A program made the position numbers and the translations under genes. This document shows, piece by piece, positions 48,101-59,379 of a stretch of 64,000 bases of DNA. The stretch's first letter is position 1, and every line of letters begins with the position of its first letter. The stretch spans positions 100,604,009 to 100,668,008 of the forward strand of contig CM026426.1 in the NCBI GenBank assembly GCA_014871385.1, read 5' to 3'. This stretch comes from Ceratodon purpureus. Taxonomy: Eukaryota; Streptophyta; Bryopsida; Pseudoditrichales; Ditrichaceae. The notes beneath the pieces are model-generated. The model was not told the DNA's origin. It searched no databases and saw only the letters and a program-made list of their open reading frames with translations.

Positions 48101-48123
48101 CTCTATGTCTCAAACAGTCCTCT
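45105..48123 (+). pseudogene. MULE-B cargo gene, N-terminal exons, unidentified
   Basis: Several plus-strand exons precede the protease part. One after a TTTGCAG acceptor at about 45.66 kb has VHCRSGCGIPIGVV and GCPKCGE, a possible C-x3-C/C-x2-C zinc site. Later stretches (46.2-46.86 kb) are basic with KGDKTNRKKGKAVKKPKG. An exon at about 47.21-47.597 kb contains PVCPEKPDMPRLYHLREIAQ and TREEFVRRWNEDV and ends at GTGAGT. After a 108-bp intron, 47706-48050 has ALGHYVQWSVDFKSYETALD and EEVLWDWSPLWRI. These probably form the 5' part of the Ulp1 gene. Exon boundaries before 47.2 kb are uncertain, and no known domain is recognised. Confidence 0.45.
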
Positions 48124-48202
48124 AATGACTTGAAAGTGAGGAATTTGCAAGCTCTTCTTCTTCATGTGTAGTACTGAATTTCAATTGATGTACATGTTAC
48201 AG

Positions 48203-51084
48203 CCGCTGAGGCGAAAGAAGTTAGGAGGCTACTGTGCGAAAACCGAGTTGAGGCGGCACCGACGGTACCTCTACTATACGTATTCAGGGTCCTTTTTAGA
48301 TGTGTGCATGGTCAATTCAGACTCCTTTCCTGCCCTTTCTTTGGATTAACGGAGTCTATTATCAAAAGGGAGTGTAAAGTAGTCTTAAATATCCACAGCG
48401 CATTGTCCATATTCACGGCAGAAGGGTCCTACACTTACTTGTGACTCCGATTTGGCCTCGGTGAGACGTTGCGGTCACATGTTATAAGTGATGTGGAGAA
48501 AATTAACAGTGGAGAAGGCGGAGACTTAATCTAGAGTCTACTTCAGTGGGTCCGAATAGTCAGACTTCGGGCGCTACATGACCTGGCGGTGTGCCACGCA
48601 ATGGAATTCAATCGTATCTGGACGACGACATGTCCCGACCAATGGAAGGAGCACGTGAAGACATGGGATTCGGTGCTGCGCACAAGAGAAGAACACGACG
48701 TTGCTTGGGTGGCAACTCTACACACCGCGAATTGGAATCCGAGAGTTGCTGCCTTGAAGCTGAAAATTCAAGAGGCAGTATGCGAGGTTTATGATACACT
48801 AAAGAGGGAGGACATGGCATACTGGTCTGTTTGTTCAAGGGAATTCAGTGTCACGGAACCCCCCCATGAGGGACAATGTTTACGGGAGATGGAGGGGGAG
48901 GGGGCTCTACCAGTGGCGGCGCTTGATGTTAAAACAGCATCGGACAGCGGGCATGAAGATGGCATTCAGGTCACGGAGGATAAAAGGATGGAGACACAGG
49001 TGTTGCCACAGTTAGAGACAAAGGTTCCAGAGACTCTCCCCGATATCACCATCAGCTAGGTCCCTATCCCTTATCTCGCTCCGCTGAAGGCAGATTGCGT
49101 CCCACATTGCGAGGACGTCGAACATCTGGGGAACGGAATAACTGTGGTTGAAAGGGCCCTGCCAAAGAACCCTCACTCTGTCGACCAAAAAAAGGCCGAA
49201 CCTGTCCCGGATATACCGTCTAGTCATACGGTAACCGACCCAGGGTCTACTGTCACAACCGCGAAGCCACTTTACTCCATCAAAATTGACCGCGAAGACA
49301 GTATCATAGTCGTCAAAGGACCTTTCCTCCCGATTCTCTTCAGCAGTAGCAAACAGTGTCACAGTGATGGTCACGGGTCTCCCGCGGATGCGGAAAAATA
49401 TGGACGTAGTGACAGCAGTGTCGTACAGGACTTGAAGAGACCGGGCCTCGACAGCCCTAATGGTGGGACTATCACATCTGCCCACTTCTCGACGCAACCT
49501 TCCTCTGGGAATACGGTGGTGAAGGACAGTGTCACTGTTCCCTTTACAAGGGCAGCTGAGGCGGAAATTCCCACATTGGAAAAAGGGGCCGAGTCCAATT
49601 ATTCCACGGAGGCGAATTCTGGGAATACTGTGACATTGCAAGACTCCATCGATCCCCTTGCAAACCTCAACGACTGTAACACAATTCCCACGGTTTTCCC
49701 TAAAATCCGTCAGATTCTAGAGGATCCTGATTCACCACCTGTTCAGAACCCTTCGATTACCTTGAGCTAGTTCCATAACATCGCTCATGGAGGCGAAGAC
49801 ATGGTTGTCGAGGAGACGACATTTTCGCAGGATCCCATTTTCCAGCAATTGGTGAAAGGGAATCCAGATGGGAATGTTCGAACACCTTATAAAGGTGTCT
49901 CTATAATCCCCAGTAACAGCGACCCCCGATTGCCAACAGTCCTGAAGGATTCTACATGTAGGAATCTGAGGTCGACGTTTGATGAAGAGGAGGAGCTGGA
50001 AGACACTGCGGCCGAGCTCGTGAATTTATCTCAGCGATCTGATACGAAAAGTAAGTCAGCAATTCCGGAGGCTGACGTTATTGAGGGAAAAGAACTTGCG
50101 CGTGTCATGGCAGCAGAGCCATGGCCGGATTGTGCCATATTCCGACTTGAAGATGTTGTTGTCATGACGCTTGACTTACACGTTGAAGACTTCATGCAGA
50201 CTCTGCTGGGGAGACAAGGGCGGCAGGACGGAGCTGTTGATGTTGTTTTCTTTTCGGAGAAGAACAAGGAGCTCGAGGTGAAGTTCCAGGCGGTAAGAGA
50301 CCTACGACGTATGCGGACCAGGCTTGGTAATGACATCGTTGACTTTGTCATGTCTTGTCTATATTTCCAATACCCTCCCTCTAACCGCCACAAAATACTC
50401 TTTGCTCTATCACGTGTTAGTTCAACATACAAACGTTCGATGCAAGATCAGAAGTCGGTGCTTAAGTGGGCCACTGCATTTCTCCAGCCACCTAGCGTTG
50501 TCAAGGGTGCATCAGGTCAAAGAAATTTTGGTGCCGTGGGTCGCTCACAATCATTGGTCCCTGCTCGTGTTCCAGTATGGGAAAGTCGTCCACCTGGACT
50601 CGGCCGATAAACCGTACCATCAGCCTGAAGGTAGGGATGCGGAGTTCGTGAATGTCATATCCTATGCTTGGCAGACTTTGAGAGGGGTAGAGCCATATAT
50701 GGTCCCCCTTGTGAGGTTGGAGGTTCTAAGGCAGAAGGGGAACTACGAGTGTGGTCATCACACTATACGGAACAACATTCTGTACTTGAAGGTAAGAGAG
50801 TCTATGTTTACAGTTTCACTGCATGCTGTTTAAAGTTTATGTACTTTCAGTTGGATGGAAGATTAGCCCGTTTAATATGAATATTGATTTACGTGAGTTT
50901 ATCGTCTGCACTTGCGAGCATGGCGTTCGGACAAGAGGGAGCAGTTGATGAAGAATGCTCTAATGGTCCCATTCACACCGAAGGAAACGAATATGGAAAT
51001 TCTGTCCCTTGTAGCACGCGAAATGGACAGTGATTGCCGTGACACTAGGTCCAGGGCTCCGTTCTGTGTCCCTCATAAGAAGTA
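48203..51084 (+). pseudogene. MULE-B Ulp1-type (C48) cysteine protease gene
   Basis: One long plus-strand frame begins after a GTTACAG acceptor at 48203. It includes HGQFRLLSCPFFGLTESIIK and then an acidic, Val/Thr-rich middle (49.1-49.77 kb). In-frame stops are TGA at 48442 and TAG near 48532, at 49057 and at 49768. Near 50.50 kb the reading passes to another frame, where the catalytic part follows: VPWVAHNHWSLLVF (His), GKVVHLDSADKPYH (Asp) and QKGNYECGHHTIRNN (Cys), the His-Asp-Cys order of Ulp1/SENP deSUMOylating proteases. A GTAAGAG donor follows at about 50792, with a possible last exon near 50.93-51.08 kb. In plants such proteases occur in MULEs, where their role is unsettled. This copy is broken. 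Confidence 0.75.
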
Positions 51085-51089
51085 GGGCC

Positions 51090-52550
51090 GTTTAGTATCC
51101 AACTTCAGAAAAACTGCATTAAAACTATGTGCTTCAGAAATGGATCTTTTTAATGTAAATTACTCACAGTGCGCCATTCCTCTCATTCAGTTCTGGGTTG
51201 TAAAACCGTTAGATAGGTATTACTGTATCTGTTTTCTAAATTTGCCACCACTGTCTATGTCGTTGTCGTATTTTTAATTGCTTTGCTTAATACTGGGACA
51301 TGGAATCCTTGTTCCAACCATGATTTATACATGCCGAAATTCACTGTGACTTAGTGTTTATCTCGGACATTGTGACACCGTGACATTGTGACACTGTATT
51401 TGTATCGGACATTGTGTGGTTTACATCGAACCTACAAAATGAATGTTATAGCAGAAAAAACTAAAAGAAAAGCCCGTACACATAAAAGAAGTTCCATACG
51501 TTTAGTTGCACAGTCGTCATAGTAAAAAGGTTTACATAGTGTCACACAGTAATGTCACAGAATATCATACCTTATAACAAAAATTTAGAAGTGCGCTCCG
51601 TAGTTTGCAACTGAGGTACTCCGCGCCTCACGGTACGAGAAAAATTACAGCATTACGTGTCTTTTTCAGTAATGATTTATTTGGAAGTTTAGTGTCATAC
51701 TTAAACTTAGAGAAGTCTTTAGTGATTTAGGGAATGCCCCCACATGTCCTAAATAAAAATATTTATTTAAATATTTAAAATGCAAGATTAATGAAGACTT
51801 CAGCACTTGTCTAAAGGACATTGCTGAAGACTGGCATGTGCTGAAGACTGGCATGTGCTGAAGACAAGGCCGGGGGATATACACGATCATTCTGCAGAGG
51901 CACGACATCAAGGCTAGAAGACGGAATGGAGAGACGCGTTATCGGGACAGGTACCTCTACAAAGTCAGCCATTGTAGCTAAAAACTCAAATACCTCTGCT
52001 TCTAGCCCTTCCATTTCTAAGGTAGATTCTGAAAACAGAAACGGACCTCACGTGGCTCACAGCCAAAAAAATGAAGACACAGAAGAGAGATAGGAAGAGA
52101 GGGTTTGAAGCAAGGTAGTACTCCCTTATATACAGAAGGAGGGCGTGCCTGCGATGAGAACGGTCCACGTTCTTCTCCTGTGAGAACTTCCTGAAATTCG
52201 GATTTCTGAACCGTAAAGCACAAGTGGTTCTTGCGCGTCGATACTGATATTAGGAAGCATACGGTAGTATTGTAAATATGGAGTAGACCTTTGCATTGAG
52301 TAAATCCACAAGTTGCTTTGAAACCTTTTTAGATAGTCATTAGATTGCTCATTACATTGACTGGGAGCTGTTTGGTAGTGTCACAATGTAAAACAGTTTA
52401 GAAAGGAAGCATGAAAAAAAATGTTGGATAATGCTGAATACTATGTGGGTTGACCCTAATATAAAGATTTGTTTGTTTAGTAGAAGCAAAGCCAAACATT
52501 GGTCTGAAGCCAAACAAACAGTCCATGGACTACTACTTTTCTATCTAATT
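51090..52550. other. Non-coding centre of MULE-B between convergent genes
   Basis: No convincing gene. GTGACA/TGTCAC words are dense at 51347-51415 (TTGTGACACCGTGACATTGT followed by GACACTG), 51540-51560 and 52379. Short minus-strand open frames at 51.8-52.3 kb lack features. Confidence 0.5.
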
Positions 52551-52559
52551 GACTATGGA

Positions 52560-52985
52560 CTACTTAGCACTATAACTGCTGAGATTGTCGAGCTCTTCGT
52601 CACCGACTCCGCTGTAGTACTCATTCCATATAAATGCAGGGTCGTCAGAATCGCATCCCTCTCCAATGTATGGTAATTCGTTGGGTTCGGTAGGGGCGTT
52701 TCGGGACCGCCGTTGCAGAACATGATCAATCGGGGTTACATCTTGAGACCTTCTTCGACGAATGCGGTCCGTACCACATCTCTCCCTCTGTGACACTTGG
52801 ATACATACACACCCATGACGTGTAGACTGACCTCTACCACACCTAGTCTCTGGGTGTGGAAGTACACACACCGCGCGTACAATGCAGATACATGCAATCG
52901 ACATCGCCAGGATTGCAATACCAACCGTAAGAAGAGACGCCCACCCCTGTAGATTGAATACGATCAGCACTACCATCGTGCACAT
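52560..52985 (-). CDS. Small putative membrane protein of MULE-B
   Basis: 141 codons. The N-terminus is hydrophobic with a likely membrane span (LLTVGIAILAMSIACICIV), preceded by MCTMVVLIVFNLQGWAS, which might form a second. The rest is Cys/Arg-rich, then acidic (EGCDSDDPAFIWNEYYSGVG). It lies just downstream of the transposase on the same strand. No family recognised; it could be chance. Confidence 0.3.
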   Translation of the reverse strand: MCTMVVLIVFNLQGWASLLTVGIAILAMSIACICIVRAVCVLPHPETRCGRGQSTRHGCVCIQVSQRERCGTDRIRRRRSQDVTPIDHVLQRRSRNAPTEPNELPYIGEGCDSDDPAFIWNEYYSGVGDEELDNLSSYSAK

Positions 52986-53171
52986 GCCGAGAGTATGAAG
53001 ACTACGGGAGAGCCCTACCTCTAGTTGCGCTGTAACGGATAGCGGGGAGAAAAGGTCGGGCTCTGAAACCTGCTGAATTTATAAATCCCTGGGAGACAAT
53101 GACGATACCTTCGTAGATAACCCACTAAACCCTAGTTTGATACCCGATTCGGGTTCCCAGGCGAGTATACC

Positions 53172-56100
53172 CTACAAACGCCGCGCCACGGAACTCTTCG
53201 GCTTCTCCAAGAAGTCCTTAAACCGCCCGAGTATGAATCCTTTGCCATCTTTGACGGGGGAGAAATGCGGCGTTCCAGCCATAGGATGCACAGTTCCCAA
53301 CTTAATCTCCGCTTTAAGAGTTCTCAGTCGACCTAATGTCTGGTTTAGATCGGCTATCACATGCTGCATCATTACTTGGTCACCACCAATTTCCTCGTGA
53401 AGTAAAATAATCTGCAGTCTTAATGTCTCCGCCATATCAACCTGTGAAGGCCTAATAGGCGTAGCTCTGGGCACGGACATGGGCGTTGTTGCCTGTGACA
53501 CTGGAGGATGTTCAACCCGTCTAGGCGTCAGCAGCTGTTGCAATCCGCCATTAGCATTGCCTGCTAATCTCCCACAATACCTTGCAATGGTCCCCTCAGC
53601 CATCTCCGGGTGCATAATCATCACGACTTTGATGTGATGTTTACACATATTTCCACGCTGAGCCCAGACGCAATTGCAAATCCCCCATTCCGAACCTGGA
53701 TTATGGACAGTGTACCACAGATGTCTATGATCAGTTGACATCACCAGTGCAAAATCATTTTCCGTAGATGGCAGTGTTACGTCTTCATCCGGAATACTTC
53801 TAGCTTTCATAATGGAGTTCACAATAGAATCCTGCATTTTTTTATTGTCTACGAAGCCCTTTTGCTTCCTGAGGTCCTTGTACCAGTAGTGATCAAGACC
53901 GTCCTCCGTAAGTGCAGTAATGCACCAGTCTACTCTCCTTCCTGTCATCCTGCTCCGCTCTGATTTCAAGATCAACTTTGAGAATCCGTGGTAACCCTCT
54001 ATAGCTGCATTAGTGTATTGTCCGCAATACTTTAAGTTACGGAAGCCTACAACCCACATATGCACCTTGTCCAACCATTGGGTCTTCATATACTCCCAGA
54101 ACTCCTCTTCCTCCGGATACTTTTTCTGTAAATCTTGAATTCGTTTCGCAGCCCAGTCCTTGCCTTCAGGACCCTCCGGTGAACTCCTGTCGTACATCAT
54201 TAGACCTAATTCTTTCAGGATAGCAGCTCGTCGCTCATGATTGGATATTTTGTAACAACAGTTCTTTTGCCAAGCCCGTCGAACGTGCCAGAGGCACAAG
54301 AATATTGCCGTATCGGGCCATGTGTCACTGCCAAAACCAATGTTACAATGAGTGTTAGAACTGCAATTGCATGTATTACAGTGAACAAGTAATCCCCGGT
54401 ACACCATTACACTATACTGATTAAGGGTAATTCGAAAAGAATACAAAAATAACAAGAGAGGGCATTACAAAATTGTACTTACTTTATGGCATTGATTTCT
54501 CCTTGAGCGCAGTCCACTATGAAGGCTGCGGGCTTCCAGTCTGGTTTCTCGTCAATCATTCTTGAATTCAATGCCTTCATCCACGGTTTAAGGTCTTTCT
54601 CAGCACATCGTGAAGTCAGAATAAACGCCACAAGAACACCGTTGTGCCACTCATCGAATACCATGAGTGTGTACAGAGGGAACTGAAAAAAAACATGGAC
54701 ATGATAAGATTTCAGTGTCACTATGTATATCAGTGTCACGTTGTATATTAGTGCCACATTAGACATAATTAAAGACGTATTAACATGAAACATACCTTTT
54801 TCTCGTTCGTCCCAAATGTGGCGTCTACTGATATACCACTACGATGTCCATGCTCCAGCATCATCTTCTTTTGCCAAGGTGTTTGAATGCCCACAGTGAA
54901 GGGCATGTTCTCTCCAGTCAGTTCTCCCGGAACTGGTACGGGCTTCTCCTTGTTCGACTCGGTGTAGTAAAACAATTTGTCACTGTTTTGTTGGACCCAC
55001 ATGCGCACTGACTGCGCGTCATTCTTGTGCAACATGTAACTTTCTTGCGCCAATTTCCCTGATATGTTCCGAATGTCTTTGGTGGTAAGTAATAGGTCCC
55101 TGGTAATCTCCTTCCCTTCTGCTTGGTACTTCTTCAGGATTTCCAAATGTTTCTTCATAATTTGGTTTGATGTGTCTTTCCGTCTCAGACACTGCTCAAC
55201 AAACGCTCGGATCTCAGGGACAAATGAGCAGAGAGCGCACTACGGTCCCCTACCTTCATGCCACCTACACCACTAACCCATCACAAATTACATGCTTCTC
55301 TTGGATGACAGTAATCTCAGAAACGTGAGGTAAGTGCAAGAAGGTCTCAACTGTGAACTGTGCGAGGCAACCCCTCTTAACAGATGCCCCCCATTTTTTC
55401 TTCGAATCTCTTTTCATTCTAGGACGGTTTTGTACAAGCTCGTTACCCTTCTTTGGAAAAACCGCGACATCCTCCACCCATGCGCTATCCGGATTAAGGA
55501 CTTCCCCTCTGACCTCCTCTCCACACGCACATGTACTCCCGTGTGCTGATTCTGGGCAGGCAGAACCCATGACAGTGTCACATAGTGCAGACATAAGAGA
55601 CTCCACACCGTCAGCGGGGTTAGCACTGTGGTTCATCTCGGACACATCTACTAGAGCATTTGGTACGAGTTTTGCATGTATAGGAGAACCCGCAGTAGAC
55701 ATGCTTACAGTCTTCTTGCGAGGACCTCTTTTTCTAACTTCCTTCGGTGGCAATATAGAACCTCCACTGTTGGGATTTACCACCTCTCCCGATATGTCAC
55801 AGGTTTCCTTAGTGGATGGAGTGTCAGTCAAAACCTTCTTCTTCCTTGGAGCTCGCTTCCTGGGCAATACTGGAATCTGTTCTATGACATTAGAGATGCT
55901 TGAATCCTTCTTTTTCCTGGGGCCGCGTGTCTTTCTGGTCTTCGGAGGGTTGTCAATTCCTGTGACATTGACTTAGGGCGTTGCGACATCGCCGCCAATA
56001 GGGACCTCTAATACCTTCTTCCTAGGTTGTCGCTTTCTGGCAGTCTTCGGTAGTGCAGGTAAGCAATCTTCGACGAGCGGATCCTCGTTCAGATCCGGAA

Positions 56101-57017
56101 TTCTGAATGTCCCCGCATCAGGTGATGGAGACTGAAGACTACTTCCGTTTTTCGGAACACCCTTCTTTGCCCGGGACGCTCGCTTCTGAGGAGGAACTAG
56201 CAATGGCTCCTCGACCATCCAGTCCATGGCATCGACCACTGAAGTCGGTGTCTTTGATTTGAACCTGCGCGGGGGTTTCCTCGCAGTCGGACCGCCACCC
56301 CTCTTGGCTCTAGCTTTCCTAGTGGGAGCCAGTACGTTACCCTCCAGGACAGCATCAAGAACACGATGTTTCTTCTTCGGTTTCGGCAGTAGATCCTCGG
56401 TAATTGGTTTAACAATGTGACTGTAATCTTGAGGTCCATACTCGCACTTATACCTATATACATTAACAAAACCAACCTTCAAATATTGACTGTACAGGGC
56501 CAGGTTACCGGCACTCCTCGTATTCGGAAATAACAGATGGCAATAAACAACATGCTGAATGCAAATAACGTTTTAAGAGGATGTGACTCTACCTCTCTCT
56601 AACCCTAAAACCGATCAGTGTTGTTCAATGCTTCTTGCGATGGAAAACATACCTCACAAAATTTAACGTTGTGCGAGGCCCGTCTTGCAGCTGAGTAGGT
56701 GTTCTGTTATCCTTATTTGCTCTGAACTTATACTGCACACCCTCTCTCCTACACTGCATCCCTTCAATAAAGTCTTGAACGCGATCGGTGGGAATGTAAC
56801 ATTGCTGTACGACATGTGCTCTCTTGTGCTCACCACGAGGCGGACGGTAGACAACATCCCACCTCAAATTGCGAGGCCCAACAATTCCAAGAGGCGGGTT
56901 TTGGACACGTTCTTCAATGTCTAGTAATTGGAGCTTGTGGATATCGTACTCACTAATGTCCACGTCGCCTACAATGTTATCATTGAAACTGTAGGAGTCC
57001 TTCACAGGTGTGTCCAT
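53172..57017 (-). pseudogene. MULE-B transposase, five exons, DDE core and SWIM finger
   Basis: Exons 57017-56653, 56453 to about 55265, about 55240-54796, 54682-54483 and 54327-53172; the three junctions I could resolve are in phase. The DNA-binding finger seems split: YKCEYGPQDYSHI opens exon 2, and KRGCLAQFTVETF with VIQEKHVICDG closes it (WRKY-GCM1/FAR1-like). Between them lie about 350 residues rich in AT-hook-like repeats (KRQPRKKV, KRAPRKKKV, KRGPRKKTV). The DDE residues are probably Asp in GISVDATFGTN, Asp in FIVDCAQGE and Glu in AAIEGYHGFSK; LCLWHVRRAWQKN is the conserved C-x-WH block. The SWIM finger reads GICNCVWAQRGNMCKHHI. A coiled coil follows (TLRLQIILLHEEIGGDQVM). One in-frame TAA (55973-55975) interrupts exon 2, and the exon 2/3 junction is unresolved. 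Telo-box words (AAACCCTAA) lie near 57050, just upstream. Confidence 0.82.
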
Positions 57018-57221
57018 GGTGCACTTCGAAGGACGAGAAAATCACAAAGTAAACCCTAATCAAACAAACCAATCTACTCTAGAGAATACTTCAAGCGACA
57101 TTGGTTGCCAAACTGCAAGAAACCTAACTCAGAAGCAGATAAACCCGAACCCTAGATCGAGACAACGACAGTAGTAGTAACATTGAACTCGGATGATAAT
57201 TTTTTTCGTCCCAGAGGTTTA

Positions 57222-57473
57222 CACATTTTTTCGGGCACGGTCAGTGTTGCGTCGGGCAATGTCACATACGGTCAGTATTTTGTGTCACGGATAGCATCAC
57301 GGGAAGAAGGCGCTCGCGAGTAGTGTCACGCAGGTGCAAAATTACGCGAGGCGATGTTACCGCGGGCGTCGCGATTGGGGTGAAACCGCGTGTCCGACGT
57401 GGCCAGCGACAAGGACCGCCGAGACGCGGACCCACCAACCCTACCCTTCGCTACATGGGAAATAGCGTTCTCC
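57222..57473 (-). repeat. MULE-B right terminal inverted repeat (252 bp)
   Basis: Inverted partner of 44666-44917. Differences are C/T or G/A only, several at CpG sites. Confidence 0.97.
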
Positions 57474-57482
57474 CATGATAAA

Positions 57483-59370
57483 AGCATGCAATGAAACTCA
57501 ACAAATTAAAAATTATGTCGAAGGATAGAACTATAGGTTTACCGGGTTCATTGGAGTGCATTCTTGGAGCCGCCCCTCGACGACCGGACGATCCGACATT
57601 CTTGGTAGGAAGGCCATGGAGAACGACTCAAACGTGGAGATTTTGTTATTTCCAGGTGATGAACCGTCTTGCGAGAAGGAGCAGCTACCCTGCCAAGATG
57701 CATCCGGTGAGAGAGGTTCTAAGGTACAACGGTATGGGCAATCACACAGTTTGAAGTCCCCCATTAGGGTTTAGGGAGGACAGCGTAGTAGATCGACTAG
57801 TAATGAAGTTGTTGTTGAAAAATAGGTCGCCGTAAAGTGGTCGAGCCTGAGTCATCCGCCAAAAATGAACTAAGATCTACACTAGATTGAGCTATTGAGG
57901 GATCATGCACTACTGACTCAGGTTTGTACTATTCAAGTGAGCATGTGTGAGGACGTGCTACACAAAGCGATGATCTTTTTTGACTTCGGCGGCTCAAGCC
58001 GGTGTTAATAATGTAACGTGATATACATAGTACGTCTCGGAGTGCGTGGCAGTGCAAATGTGAACCCTGGGAACTAATACATGATGTGAGGGAACATCAT
58101 TTAGTCCTATGTGGGTGATGATCTATATTATGATGACGACGACTGGTGGCACCTACAAATCACGCCCTACGTGCGCGGCGACCATGGATATTTTCTCCCT
58201 GTGAAAAGCTGGTCGCATTTGTGATGATTTCCTGCCTGTCGTAGTTAGCACACTCTTCTTTGAACTGTTTGTCACAGCTAGGAAGATTGCGTAGTTCTCC
58301 GTGGGATGGACGGTTGGAGTCCCCGTACAAAGGTATGCTATGGGTTTTGCCAGGAGAACGAGGAGGGAAACATTATATTAGTGTGGAATTTGGCAGAGCT
58401 GGACGAGGCGCTGAATGGAATTGAAACAAGTTTGGACGAAGAGGATGTCACTTCAGTAGAGAATGCGGGTGGGGGGTCTAAAACCCGAGTAGGTGTCTCT
58501 GTCGTCCATGCGGTGGAGGGGAGTGCAGGTGCCGAAGGTGTACATCGTGGACTTGCAGCTGATGATCATGGTGCTATCACGGATACTAGTGACTGTCATC
58601 ATGCTCACCGTAGCCAACTGCTCGCCCAAGGTTTACAGCGATCTGAGGCCGGTGACACTCCCGTATATGTACCGCCGTGCCCATTATGTGAGTGAGAGTA
58701 CCGTGCGGCAGTCGAAGACTTCTATGCGGACATGTCCACTTCAGACGTGTATGACAGATTCTTTAGACTTATAGCTGAGCACTAAGGCATGTCGTAGTTG
58801 GAGCCCTTAACACTGCCTTATCTATACGACATAGAGCATCGCGGAGCAGGGATCTGGGAAGATACATGCATTAGTCATACGAGAGGAGTGTGCTACTTCT
58901 GTGCCAAGTACATTCTGCTGCAAATGATGTGAGATGCCGTCAACGTTCCTACGCCGGTATTCACCGACACGCTGGATAGCCTGATTTCTGTCTACTTCTT
59001 GCAGGCTGTATAAGTGCTCCATAGATACTTAATCCTGGGTCATCGTGTTCTAGATAGGACAGCTAGATTGAGACTAAACGGTTAGTACTCAATGTAGTCC
59101 TTCGACTGTCGTAGAATGCTAACTCGTTATCATGCAATCTCTCTGAAGGGATCTTTTCCTATTATTAATAAATTGGTTACAAATTTTCATGGTTCATCTG
59201 TCCATTTCGCCATACTAACTACAAAGTCCCTGCATTCGTCTCCTCAGATCTGGAAAGAACGGTAGAATTTTTTTTTGTGAAGGACTTCTTGTCAGATAAA
59301 GGTAGGTAATTGGAATATCCTGCAATGCTATTCATATGAATAAAGGCATGAAGCTTCACTGCTAAAGGTC
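57483..59370 (+). other. Interval right of MULE-B, unidentified open frames
   Basis: Plus-strand frames at 57556-57774 and 58306-58695 (130 codons, MDGWSPRTKVCYGFCQENEE, then acidic and Gly/His-rich) show no recognised domain. They may be decayed 5' parts of the CACTA fragment that follows. Nothing else seen. Confidence 0.25.
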
Positions 59371-59379
59371 ATATTTTCC

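Larger units (their letters stand above)
44666..57473. mobile_element. MULE-B: 12.8-kb Ulp1-bearing Mutator-like transposon
   Basis: Inverted repeats of exactly 252 bp, 44666-44917 and 57222-57473, begin GGAGAACGCTATTTCCCATG and align without gaps, differing at 10 positions that are all transitions. The 9-bp flanks CATGTTAAT (44657-44665) and CATGATAAA (57474-57482) match at 7 of 9 positions, consistent with an old 9-bp target duplication. Inside are a minus-strand DDE/SWIM transposase gene (53172-57017) and a plus-strand gene ending in an Ulp1-type protease, which converge. MULEs with Ulp1-like genes are known in flowering plants and melon. GTGACA-type words are dense across the element. It looks whole in structure, but the Ulp1 gene and transposase carry in-frame stops. 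Confidence 0.93.
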
